64,000 nucleotides of DNA from Sisyra terminalis (lineage: Eukaryota > Arthropoda > Insecta > Neuroptera > Sisyridae): the NCBI GenBank assembly GCA_958496175.1, contig OY292277.1:1488001-1552000 (forward strand). The letters are read 5' to 3'. The position numbers and the translations under genes are program-made. Of the stretch, positions 49,901 to 62,695 are shown in pieces. Every line of letters begins with the position of its first letter. Within the stretch, counting starts at the first letter, position 1. The notes beneath the pieces are model-generated. The model did not search any database. It was not told where the DNA came from and worked only from the letters and a program-made list of their open reading frames with translations.

Positions 49901-52900
49901 GATTCAAACATTAATATTCAATCAGACTATAGCAAAAGAAAACATCCCTTATATCCGGTTTTTTCCAATTTAAATTGTCCTTGTTTTAGCTTTAAAATGG
50001 AATTGTGGACGTCCTGTTACCCACAGGAAGAAAATTTCTTCAAATTGTAATTCACTTAAACGTCCCTAATCTTAATTTCTTGCGAAAACTAGGCCTTATT
50101 TTGAAAAATCTGTCATTAAACAGGCCTTATTTAAGACGGAAAATGTCATATCCATTTACGGCTCTAAAACTTCCCGGTTTAAACTCCCGGCAAACTATCC
50201 CGATACATTAATGTTTCTTTTTTTGAGAGCTTGGAGAAAGATTCAAGCATTAATATTCAATTAAACTATAGCAAAAGAAACCATCCCTTATATCCGGTTT
50301 TTTCCAATTTAAATTGTCCTTGTTTTAGCTTTAAAATGGAGTTGTGGACGTCCTGTTACCCACAGGATGAAAATTTCTTCAAATTGTTATTCACTTAAGC
50401 GTCCCTAATCTTAATTTCTTGAGAAAACTAGGCCTTATTTTGAAAAATCGGCCATTAAACTGGCCTTATTTCAGACGGAAAATGTCACATCAATTTACGG
50501 CTCTAAAACCTCCAGGTTTAAATTCCTGGCAAACTATCCTGATACATTAATGTTTCTTTTTTTGAGAACTTGGAGAAAGATTCAAACATTAATATTCAAT
50601 CAGACTATAGCAAAAGAAAACATCCCTTATATCCGGTTTTTTCCAATTTAAATTGTCCTTGTTTTAGCTTTAAAATGGAGTTGTGGACGTCCTGTTACCC
50701 ACAGGAAGAAAATTTCTTCAAATTGTAATTCACTTAAACGTCCCTAATCTTAATTTCTTGAGAAAACTAGGCCTTATTTTGAAAAATCTGTCATTAAACA
50801 GGCCTTATTTCAGACGGAAAATGTCACATTAATTTACGGCTCTAAAACTACCAGGTTTGAACTCCTGGCAAACTATCCCGATACATTAATGTTTCTTTTT
50901 TTGAGAACTTGGAGAAAGATTCAAACATTAATATTCAATCAGACTATAGCAAAAAAAACCATCCCTTATATCCGGTTTTTTCCAATTTAAATTGTCCTTG
51001 TTTTAGCTTTAAAATGGAGTTGTGGACGTCCTGTTACCCACAGGATGAAAATTTCTTCAAATTGTAATTCACTTAAACGTCCCTAATCTTAATTTCTTGA
51101 GAAAACTAGGCCTTATTTTGAAAAATCGGCCATTAAACTGGCCTTATTTCAGACGGAAAATGTCACATCAATTTACGGCTCTAAAACCTCCAGGTTTAAA
51201 TTCCTGGCAAACTATCCTGATACATTAATGTTTCTTTTTTTGAGAACTTGGAGAAAGATTCAAACATTAATATTCAATCAGACTATAGCAAAAGAAAACA
51301 TCCCTTATATCCGGTTTTTTCCAATTTAAATTGTCCTTGTTTTAGCTTTAAAATGGAGTTGTGGACGTCCTGTTACCCACAGGAAGAAAATTTCTTCAAA
51401 TTGTAATTCACTTAAACGTCCCTAATCTTAATTTCTTGAGAAAACTAGGCCTTATTTTGAAAAATCTATCATTAAACAGGCCTTATTTCAGACGGAAAAT
51501 GTCACATTAATTTACGGCTCTAAAACTACCAGGTTTGAACTCCTGGCAAACTATCCCGATACATTAATGTTTCTTTTTTTGAGAACTTGGAGAAAGATTC
51601 AAACATTATTATTCAATCAGACTATAGCAAAAAAAACCATCCCTTAAATCCGGTTTTTCCCAATTTAAATTGGCCTTGTTTAAACTTTTGAAATGGAATT
51701 GTGGACGTCCTGTTACCCACAGGAAGAAAATTTCTTCAAATTGTAATTCACTTAAACGTCCCTAATCTTAATTTCTTGCGAAAACTAGGCCTTATTTTGA
51801 AAAATCTGTCATTAAACAGGCCTTATTTCAGACGGAAAATGTCACATCAATTTACGGCTCTAAAACCTCCAGGTTTAAATTCCTGGCAAACTATCCTGAA
51901 ACATTAATGTTTCTTTTTTTGAGAACTTGGAGAAAGATTCAAACATTAATATTCAATCAGACTATAGCAAAAGAAAACATCCCTTATATCCGGTTTTTCC
52001 AATTTAAATTGTCCTTGTTTTAGCTTTAAAATGGAGTTGTGGACGTCCTGTTACCCACAGGAAGAAAATTTCTTCAAATTGTAATTCACTTAAACGTCCC
52101 TAATCTTAATTTCTTGAGAAAACTAGGCCTTATTTTGAAAAATCGGCCATTAAACTGGCCTTATTTCAGACGTAAAATGTCACATCAATTTACGGCTCTA
52201 AAACTTCCCGGTTTAAATTCCCGGCAAACTATCTCGATACATTAATGTTTCTTTTTTTGAGAGCTTGGAAAAAGATTCAAGCATTAATATTCAATTAAAC
52301 TATAGCAAATGAAACCATCCCTTATATCCGGTTTTTTCCAATTTAAATTGTCCTTGCTTTAGCTTTAAAATGGAGTTGTGGACGTCCTGTTACCCACAGG
52401 AAGAAAATTTCTTCCGATTGTAATTCACTTAAACGTCCCCAATCCTAATTTCTTGAGAAAACTAGGCCTTATTTTGAAAAATCGGCCATTAAACTGGCCT
52501 TATTTCAGACGGAAAATGTCATATCAATTTACGGCTCTTAACTTCCCGGTTTAAATTCCCGGCAAACTATCCCGATAAATTAATGTTTCTTTTTTTGAGA
52601 ACGTGGAGAAAGATTCAAACATTAATATTCAATCAGACTATAGCAAAAGAAAACATCCCTTATATCCGGTTTTTTCCAATTTAAATTGTCCTTGTTTTAG
52701 CTTTAAAATGGAGTTGTGGACGTCCTGTTACCCACAGGAAGAAAATTTCTTCAAATTGTAATTCACTTAAACGTCCCTAATCTTAATTTCTTGAGAAAAC
52801 TAGGCCTTATTTTGAAAAATCTGTCATTAAACAGGCCTTATTTCAGACGGAAAATGTCACATTAATTTACGGCTCTAAAACTACCAGGTTTGAACTCCTG

Positions 52901-55900
52901 GCAAACTATCCCGATACATTAATGTTTCTTTTTTTGAGAACTTGGAGAAAGATTCAAACATTAATATTCAATCAGACTATAGCAAAAAAAACCATCCCTT
53001 AAATCCGGTTTTTCCCAATTTAAATTGGCCTTGTTTAAACTTTTGAAATGGAATTGTGGACGTCCTGTTACCCACAGGAAGAAAATTTCTTCAAATTGTA
53101 ATTCACTTAAACGTCCCTAATCTTAATTTCTTGCGAAAACTAGGCCTTATTTTGAAAAATCTGTCATTAAACAGGCCTTATTTAAGACGGAAAATGTCAT
53201 ATCCATTTACGGCTCTAAAACTTCCCGGTTTAAACTCCCGGCAAACTATCCCGATACATTAATGTTTCTTTTTTTGAGAGCTTGGAGAAAGATTCAAGCA
53301 TTAATATTCAATTAAACTATAGCAAAAGAAACCATCCCTTATATCCGGTTTTTTCCAATTTAAATTGTCCTTGTTTTAGCTTTAAAATGGAGTTGTGGAC
53401 ATCCTGTTACCCACAGGATGAAAATTTCTTCAAATTGTAATTCACTTAAACGTCCCTAATCTTAATTTCTTGAGAAAACTAGGCCTTATTTTGAAAAATC
53501 GGCCATTAAACTGGCCTTATTTCAGACGGAAAATGTCACATCAATTTACGGCTCTAAAACCTCCAGGTTTAAATTCCTGGCAAACTATCCTGATACATTA
53601 ATGTTTCTTTTTTTGAGAACTTGGAGAAAGATTCAAACATTAATATTCAATCAGACTATAGCAAAAGAAAACATCCCTTATATCCGGTTTTTTCCAATTT
53701 AAATTGTCCTTGTTTTAGCTTTAAAATGGAATTGTGGACGTCCTGTTACCCACAGGAAGAAAATTTCTTCAAATTGTAATTCACTTAAACGTCCCTAATC
53801 TTAATTTCTTGCGAAAACTAGGCCTTATTTTGAAAAATCTGTCATTAAACAGGCCTTATTTAAGACGGAAACTGTCATATCCATTTACGGCTCTAAAACT
53901 TCCCGGTTTAAACTCCCGGCAAACTATCCCGATACATTAATGTTTCTTTTTTTGAGAGCTTGGAGAAAGATTCAAGCATTAATATTCAATTAAACTATAG
54001 CAAAAGAAACCATCCCTTATATCCGGTTTTTTCCAATTTAAATTGTCCTTGTTTTAGCTTTAAAATGGAGTTGTGGACGTCCTGTTACCCACAGGATGAA
54101 AATTTCTTCAAATTGTAATTCACTTAAACGTCCCTAATCTTAATTTCTTGAGAAAACTAGGCCTTATTTTGAAAAATCGGCCATTAAACTGGCCTTATTT
54201 CAGACGGAAAATGTCACATCAATTTACGGCTCTAAAACCTCCAGGTTTAAATTCCTGGCAAACTATCCTGATACATTAATGTTTCTTTTTTTGAGAACTT
54301 GGAGAAAGATTCAAACATTAATATTCAATCAGACTATAGCAAAAGAAAACATCCCTTATATCCGGTTTTTTCCAATTTAAATTGTCCTTGTTTTAGCTTT
54401 AAAATGGAGTTGTGGACGTCCTGTTACCCACAGGATGAAAATTTCTTCAAATTGTTATTCACTTAAGCGTCCCTAATCTTAATTTCTTGAGAAAACTAGG
54501 CCTTATTTTGAAAAATCGGCCATTAAACTGGCCTTATTTCAGACGGAAAATGTCACATCAATTTACGGCTCTAAAACCTCCAGGTTTAAATTCCTGGCAA
54601 ACTATCCTGATACATTAATGTTTCTTTTTTTGAGAACTTGGAGAAAGATTCAAACATTAATATTCAATCAGACTATAGCAAAAGAAAACATCCCTTATAT
54701 CCGGTTTTTTCCAATTTAAATTGTCCTTGTTTTAGCTTTAAAATGGAATTGTGGACGTCCTGTTACCCACAGGAAGAAAATTTCTTCAAATTGTAATTCA
54801 CTTAAACGTCCCTAATCTTAATTTCTTGCGAAAACTAGGCCTTATATTGAAAAATCTGTCATTAAACAGGCCTTATTTCAGACGGAAAATGTCACATCAA
54901 TTTACGGCTCTAAAACCTCCAGGTTTAAATTCCTGGCAAACTATCCTGATACATTAATGTTTCTTTTTTTGAGAACTTGGAGAAAGATTCAAACATTAAT
55001 ATTCAATCAGACTATAGCAAAAGAAAACATCCCTTATATCCGGTTTTTTCCAATTTAAATTGTCCTTGTTTTAGCTTTAAAATGGAATTGTGGACGTCCT
55101 GTTACCCACAGGAAGAAAATTTCTTCAAATTGTAATTCACTTAAACGTCCCTAATCTTAATTTCTTGCGAAAACTAGGCCTTATTTTGAAAAATCTGTCA
55201 TTAAACAGGCCTTATTTAAGACGGAAAATGTCATATCCATTTACGGCTCTAAAACTTCCCGGTTTAAACTCCCGGCAAACTATCCCGATACATTAATGTT
55301 TCTTTTTTTGAGAGCTTGGAGAAAGATTCAAGCATTAATATTCAATTAAACTATAGCAAAAGAAACCATCCCTTATATCCGGTTTTTTCCAATTTAAATT
55401 GTCCTTGTTTTAGCTTTAAAATGGAGTTGTGGACGTCCTGTTACCCACAGGATGAAAATTTCTTCAAATTGTTATTCACTTAAGCGTCCCTAATCTTAAT
55501 TTCTTGAGAAAACTAGGCCTTATTTTGAAAAATCGGCCATTAAACTGGCCTTATTTCAGACGGAAAATGTCACATCAATTTACGGCTCTAAAACCTCCAG
55601 GTTTAAATTCCTGGCAAACTATCCTGATACATTAATGTTTCTTTTTTTGAGAACTTGGAGAAAGATTCAAACATTAATATTCAATCAGACTATAGCAAAA
55701 GAAAACATCCCTTATATCCGGTTTTTTCCAATTTAAATTGTCCTTGTTTTAGCTTTAAAATGGAGTTGTGGACGTCCTGTTACCCACAGGAAGAAAATTT
55801 CTTCAAATTGTAATTCACTTAAACGTCCCTAATCTTAATTTCTTGAGAAAACTAGGCCTTATTTTGAAAAATCTATCATTAAACAGGCCTTATTTCAGAC

Positions 55901-58900
55901 GGAAAATGTCACATTAATTTACGGCTCTAAAACTACCAGGTTTGAACTCCTGGCAAACTATCCCGATACATTAATGTTTCTTTTTTTGAGAACTTGGAGA
56001 AAGATTCAAACATTATTATTCAATCAGACTATAGCAAAAAAAACCATCCCTTAAATCCGGTTTTTCCCAATTTAAATTGGCCTTGTTTAAACTTTTGAAA
56101 TGGAATTGTGGACGTCCTGTTACCCACAGGAAGAAAATTTCTTCAAATTGTAATTCACTTAAACGTCCCTAATCTTAATTTCTTGCGAAAACTAGGCCTT
56201 ATTTTGAAAAATCTGTCATTAAACAGGCCTTATTTCAGACGGAAAATGTCACATCAATTTACGGCTCTAAAACCTCCAGGTTTAAATTCCTGGCAAACTA
56301 TCCTGAAACATTAATGTTTCTTTTTTTGAGAACTTGGAGAAAGATTCAAACATTAATATTCAATCAGACTATAGCAAAAGAAAACATCCCTTATATCCGG
56401 TTTTTCCAATTTAAATTGTCCTTGTTTTAGCTTTAAAATGGAGTTGTGGACGTCCTGTTACCCACAGGAAGAAAATTTCTTCTAATTGTAATTCACTTAA
56501 ACGTCCCTAATCTTAATTTCTTGAGAAAACTAGGCCTTATTTTGAAAAATCGGCCATTAAACTGGCCTTATTTCAGACGTAAAATGTCACATCAATTTAC
56601 GGCTCTAAAACTTCCCGGTTTAAATTCCCGGCAAACTATCTCGATACATTAATGTTTCTTTTTTTGAGAGCTTGGAAAAAGATTCAAGCATTAATATTCA
56701 ATTAAACTATAGCAAATGAAACCATCCCTTATATCCGGTTTTTTCCAATTTAAATTGTCCTTGCTTTAGCTTTAAAATGGAGTTGTGGACGTCCTGTTAC
56801 CCACAGGAAGAAAATTTCTTCCGATTGTAATTCACTTAAACGTCCCCAATCCTAATTTCTTGAGAAAACTAGGCCTTATTTTGAAAAATCGGCCATTAAA
56901 CTGGCCTTATTTCAGACGGAAAATGTCATATCAATTTACGGCTCTTAACTTCCCGGTTTAAATTCCCGGCAAACTATCCCGATAAATTAATGTTTCTTTT
57001 TTTGAGAACGTGGAGAAAGATTCAAACATTAATATTCAATCAGACTATAGCAAAAGAAAACATCCCTTATATCCGGTTTTTTCCAATTTAAATTGTCCTT
57101 GTTTTAGCTTTAAAATGGAGTTGTGGACGTCCTGTTACCCACAGGAAGAAAATTTCTTCAAATTGTAATTCACTTAAACGTCCCTAATCTTAATTTCTTG
57201 AGAAAACTAGGCCTTATTTTGAAAAATCTGTCATTAAACAGGCCTTATTTCAGACGGAAAATGTCACATTAATTTACGGCTCTAAAACTACCAGGTTTGA
57301 ACTCCTGGCAAACTATCCCGATACATTAATGTTTCTTTTTTTGAGAACTTGGAGAAAGATTCAAACATTAATATTCAATCAGACTATAGCAAAAAAAACC
57401 ATCCCTTAAATCCGGTTTTTCCCAATTTAAATTGGCCTTGTTTAAACTTTTGAAATGGAATTGTGGACGTCCTGTTACCCACAGGAAGAAAATTTCTTCA
57501 AATTGTAATTCACTTAAACGTCCCTAATCTTAATTTCTTGCGAAAACTAGGCCTTATTTTGAAAAATCTGTCATTAAACAGGCCTTATTTAAGACGGAAA
57601 ATGTCATATCCATTTACGGCTCTAAAACTTCCCGGTTTAAACTCCCGGCAAACTATCCCGATACATTAATGTTTCTTTTTTTGAGAGCTTGGAGAAAGAT
57701 TCAAGCATTAATATTCAATTAAACTATAGCAAAAGAAACCATCCCTTATATCCGGTTTTTTCCAATTTAAATTGTCCTTGTTTTAGCTTTAAAATGGAGT
57801 TGTGGACGTCCTGTTACCCACAGGATGAAAATTTCTTCAAATTGTAATTCACTTAAACGTCCTTAATCTTAATTTCTTGAGAAAACTAGGCCTTATTTTG
57901 AAAAATCGGCCATTAAACTGGCCTTATTTCAGACGGAAAATGTCACATCAATTTACGGCTCTAAAACCTCCAGGTTTAAATTCCTGGCAAACTATCCTGA
58001 TACATTAATGTTTCTTTTTTTGAGAACTTGGAGAAAGATTCAAACATTAATATTCAATCAGACTATAGCAAAAGAAAACATCCCTTATATCCGGTTTTTT
58101 CCAATTTAAATTGTCCTTGTTTTAGCTTTAAAATGGAATTGTGGACGTCCTGTTACCCACAGGAAGAAAATTTCTTCAAATTGTAATTCACTTAAACGTC
58201 CCTAATCTTAATTTCTTGCGAAAACTAGGCCTTATTTTGAAAAATCTGTCATTAAACAGGCCTTATTTAAGACGGAAAATGTCATATCCATTTACGGCTC
58301 TAAAACTTCCCGGTTTAAACTCCCGGCAAACTATCCCGATACATTAATGTTTCTTTTTTTGAGAGCTTGGAGAAAGATTCAAGCATTAATATTCAATTAA
58401 ACTATAGCAAAAGAAACCATCCCTTATATCCGGTTTTTTCCAATTTAAATTGTCCTTGTTTTAGCTTTAAAATGGAGTTGTGGACGTCCTGTTACCCACA
58501 GGATGAAAATTTCTTCAAATTGTAATTCACTTAAACGTCCCTAATCTTAATTTCTTGAGAAAACTAGGCCTTATTTTGAAAAATCGGCCATTAAACTGGC
58601 CTTATTTCAGACGGAAAATGTCACATCAATTTACGGCTCTAAAACCTCCAGGTTTAAATTCCTGGCAAACTATCCTGATACATTAATGTTTCTTTTTTTG
58701 AGAACTTGGAGAAAGATTCAAGCATTAATATTCAGTTAAACTATAGCAAAAGAAACCATCCCTTATATCCGGTTTTTTCCAATTTAAATTGTCCTTGTTT
58801 TAGCTTTAAAATGGAGTTGTGGACGTCCTGTTACCCACAGGAAGAAAATTTCTTCTAATTGTAATTCACTTAAACGTCCATAATCTTAATTTCTTGAGAA

Positions 58901-61900
58901 AACTAGGCCTTATTTTGAAAAATCTGTCATTAAACAGGCCTTATTTCAGACGGAAAATGTCACATTAATTTACGGCTCTAAAACTACCAGGTTTGAACTC
59001 CTGGCAAACTATCCCGATACATTAATGTTTCTTTTTTTGAGAACTTGGAGAAAGATTCAAACATTAATATTCAATCAGACTATAGCAAAAAAAACCATCC
59101 CTTTGATCCGGTTTTTCCCAATTTAAATTGGCCTTGTTTAAACTTTTGAAATGGAATTGTGGACGTCCTGTTACCCACAGGAAGAAAATTTCTTCAAATT
59201 GTAATTCACTTAAACGTCCCTAATCTTAATTTCTTGAGAAAACTAGGCCTTATTTTGAAAAATCGGCCATTAAACTGGCCTTATTTCAGACGGAAAATGT
59301 CACATCAATTTACGGCTCTAAAACCTCCAGGTTTAAATTCCAGGCAAACTATCCTGATACATTAATGTTTCTTTTTTTGAGAACTTGGAGAAAGATTCAA
59401 ACATTAATATTCAATCAGACTATAGCAAAAGAAAACATCCCTTATATCCGGTTTTTTCCAATTTAAATTGTCCTTGTTTTAGCTTTAAAATGGAGTTGTG
59501 GACGTCCTGTTACCCACAGGAAGAAAATTTCTTCAAATTGTAATTCACTTAAACGTCCCTAATCTTAATTTCTTGAGAAAACTAGGCCTTATTTTGAAAA
59601 ATCTGTCATTAAACAGGCCTTATTTCAGACGGAAAATGTCACATTAATTTACGGCTCTAAAACTACCAGGTTTGAACTCCTGGCAAACTATCCCGATACA
59701 TTAATGTTTCTTTTTTTGAGAACTTGGAGAAAGATTCAAACATTAATATTCAATCAGACTATAGCAAAAAAAACCATCCCTTAAATCCGGTTTTTCCCAA
59801 TTTAAATTGGCCTTGTTTAAACTTTTGAAATGGAATTGTGGACGTCCTGTTACCCACAGGAAGAAAATTTCTTCAAATTGTAATTCACTTAAACGTCCCT
59901 AATCTTAATTTCTTGCGAAAACTAGGCCTTATTTTGAAAAATCTGTCATTAAACAGGCCTTATTTAAGACGGAAAATGTCATATCCATTTACGGCTCTAA
60001 AACTTCCCGGTTTAAACTCCCGGCAAACTATCCCGATACATTAATGTTTCTTTTTTTGAGAGCTTGGAGAAAGATTCAAGCATTAATATTCAATTAAACT
60101 ATAGCAAAAGAAACCATCCCTTATATCCGGTTTTTTCCAATTTAAATTGTCCTTGTTTTAGCTTTAAAATGGAGTTGTGGACGTCCTGTTACCCACAGGA
60201 TGAAAATTTCTTCAAATTGTAATTCACTTAAACGTCCCTAATCTTAATTTCTTGAGAAAACTAGGCCTTATTTTGAAAAATCGGCCATTAAACTGGCCTT
60301 ATTTCAGACGGAAAATGTCACATCAATTTACGGCTCTAAAACCTCCAGGTTTAAATTCCTGGCAAACTATCCTGATACATTAATGTTTCTTTTTTTGAGA
60401 ACTTGGAGAAAGATTCAAACATTAATATTCAGTTAAACTATAGCAAAAGAAACCATCCCTTATATCCGGTTTTTTCCAATTTAAATTGTCCTTGTTTTAG
60501 CTTTAAAATGGAGTTGTGGACGTCCTGTTACCCACAGGAAGAAAATTTCTTCTAATTGTAATTCACTTAAACGTCCCTAATCTTAATTTCTTGAGAAAAC
60601 TAGGCCTTATTTTGAAAAATCTGTCATTAAACTGGCCTTATTTCAGACGGAAAATGTCACATCAATTTACGGCTCTAAAACTTCCCGGCTTAAATTCCCG
60701 GCAAACTATCTCGATACATTAATGTTTCTTTTTTTGAGAGCTTGGAAAAAGATTCAAGCATTAATATTCAATTAAACTATAGCAAATGAAACCATCCCTT
60801 ATATCCGGTTTTTTCCAATTTAAATTGTCCTTGTTTTTGCTTTAAAATGGAGTTGTGGACGTCCTGTTACCCACAGGCAGAAAATTTCTTCCGATTGTAA
60901 TTCACTTAAACGTCCCCAATCTTAATTTCTTGAGAAAACTAGGCCTTATTTTGAAAAATCGGCCATTAAACTGGCCTTATTTCAGACGGAAAATGTCATA
61001 TCAATTTACGGCTCTTAACTTCCCGGTTTAAATTCCCGGCAAACTATCCCGATAAATTAATGTTTCTTTTTTTGAGAACGTGGAGAAAGATTCAAACATT
61101 AATATTCAATCAGACTATAGCAAAAGAAAACATCCCTTATATCCGGTTTTTCCCAATTTAAATTGGCCTTGTATTAGCTTTGAAATGGAATTGTGGACGT
61201 CCTGTTACCCACAGGAAGAAAATTTCTTCAAATTGTAATTCACTTAAACGTCCCTAATCTTAATTTTGTGAGAAAACTAGGCCTTATTTTGAAAAATCGG
61301 CCATTAAACTGGCCTTATTTCAGACGGAAAATGTCACATCAATTTACGGCTCTAAAACTTCCCGGTTTAAATTCCCGGCAAACTATCCCGACAAATTAAT
61401 GTTTCTTTTTTTGAGAACGTGGAGAAAGATTCAAACATTAATATTCAATCAGACTATAGCAAAAAAAAACCATCCCTTATATCCGGTTTTTCCCAATTTA
61501 AATTGGCCTTGTTTTAACTTTGAAATGGAATTGTGGACGTCCTGTTACCCACAGGAAGAAAATTTCTTCAAATTGTAATTCACTTAAACGTCCCTAATCT
61601 TAATTTCTTGAGAAAACTAGGCCTTATTTTGAAAAATCGGCCATTAAACTGGCCTTATTTCAGACGGAAAATGTCATATCAATTTACGGCTCTTAAACTT
61701 CCCGGTTTAAATTCCCGGCAAACTATCCCGATAAATTAATGTTTTTTTTTGAGAACGTGGAGAAAGATTCAAACATTAATATTCAATCAGATTATAGCAA
61801 AAGAAAACATCCCTTATATCCGGTTTTCCCAATTTAAATTGGCCTTGTTTTAGATTTGAAATGGAATTGTGGACGTCCTGTTACCCACAGGAAGAAAATT

Positions 61901-62250
61901 TCTTCAAATTGTAATTCACTTAAACGTCCCTTATCTTAATTTCTTGAGAAAACTAAGCCTTATTTTGAAAAATCGGCCATTAAACTGGCCTTATTTCAGA
62001 CGGAAAATGTCACATCAATTCACGGCTCTAAAACCTCCAGGTATAAATTTCTGGCAAACTATCCCGGTACATTAATGTTTCTTTTTTTGAGAACGTGGAG
62101 AAAGATTCAAGCATGAATATTCAATTAGACTATAGCAAAAGAAAACATCCCTTATATCCGGTTTTTCCCTATTTAAATTGGCCTTGTTTTAGCTTTGAAA
62201 TGGAATTGTGGACGTCCTGTTACCCACAGGAAGAAAATTTCTTTCCATTG
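40977..62250. repeat. 339-bp satellite array, segment 6
   Basis: The most homogeneous part, about 63 monomers. Three subtypes dominate, marked by their central inverted repeat: alpha CCCGGTTTAAACTCCCGG, beta CCAGGTTTAAATTCCTGG, gamma CCAGGTTTGAACTCCTGG. Alpha is followed by GAGAGCTTGGAG and AATTAAACTATAG. The order alpha-beta-gamma gives a 1,018-bp period (41524, 42542, 43560; 47630, 48648, 49666). Confidence 0.96.
51240..58650. repeat. 4,407-bp (13-monomer) tandem duplication
   Basis: Monomers at 51701, 52039, 53056 and 53734 recur at 56108, 56446, 57463 and 58141, each exactly 4,407 bp away. Shared private variants include AAATCTATCATTAAACAGG, CATTATTATTCAATC and CAGACGTAAAATGTC. An older relative of the start of this block lies 8,141 bp upstream (43560 and 43898), without the GACGTAAAATG change. 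Confidence 0.88.
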
Positions 62251-62695
62251 TTATTTATTAGATAGCTTAAATCTACAAACATTGATATAACAAGGCCTAA
62301 ATTCATTTTCTAAATTATTTCTATTTTCAAACAATTCTAATTTGTTGGCAATTCGAATTGTTTAGAATTTTGAATTAAGACAACGCCACAATGTGTTTCG
62401 AATTTAGTTGGAAGCTATGAGTACATCCACCTGACTCACAGGTGGCACTAAAAACTTAAGGTGGTTAAGTGACATTACATGTCAAGAGTTCACACGTTCT
62501 AGCATAGATGGAAAGACAGCAGATGTCAATTTGACAACTAACTTTTGATAGTATTTCAAATTTTAATTGTATATAATATTAAAATTTAATTGTATTTCTT
62601 CTCATTGTAAATCACTAAAAAGCCTTAAATCTAAAAACGTTGAGAAAACAAGGCCTTATATTGAAAAAACACCCTTTTAAACGGCCTTATTTCTG
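62251..62695. repeat. Dyad-rich module, copy 4
   Basis: Sister of copy 3, 21,719 bp downstream, with matching flanking monomers (61533 and 61869 correspond to 39814 and 40150). The hairpin is at 62427-62445. Small differences include TTTCTATTTTC where copy 3 has TTTCTTTTTTC. The dyads listed for copy 1 are all present. Confidence 0.88.
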
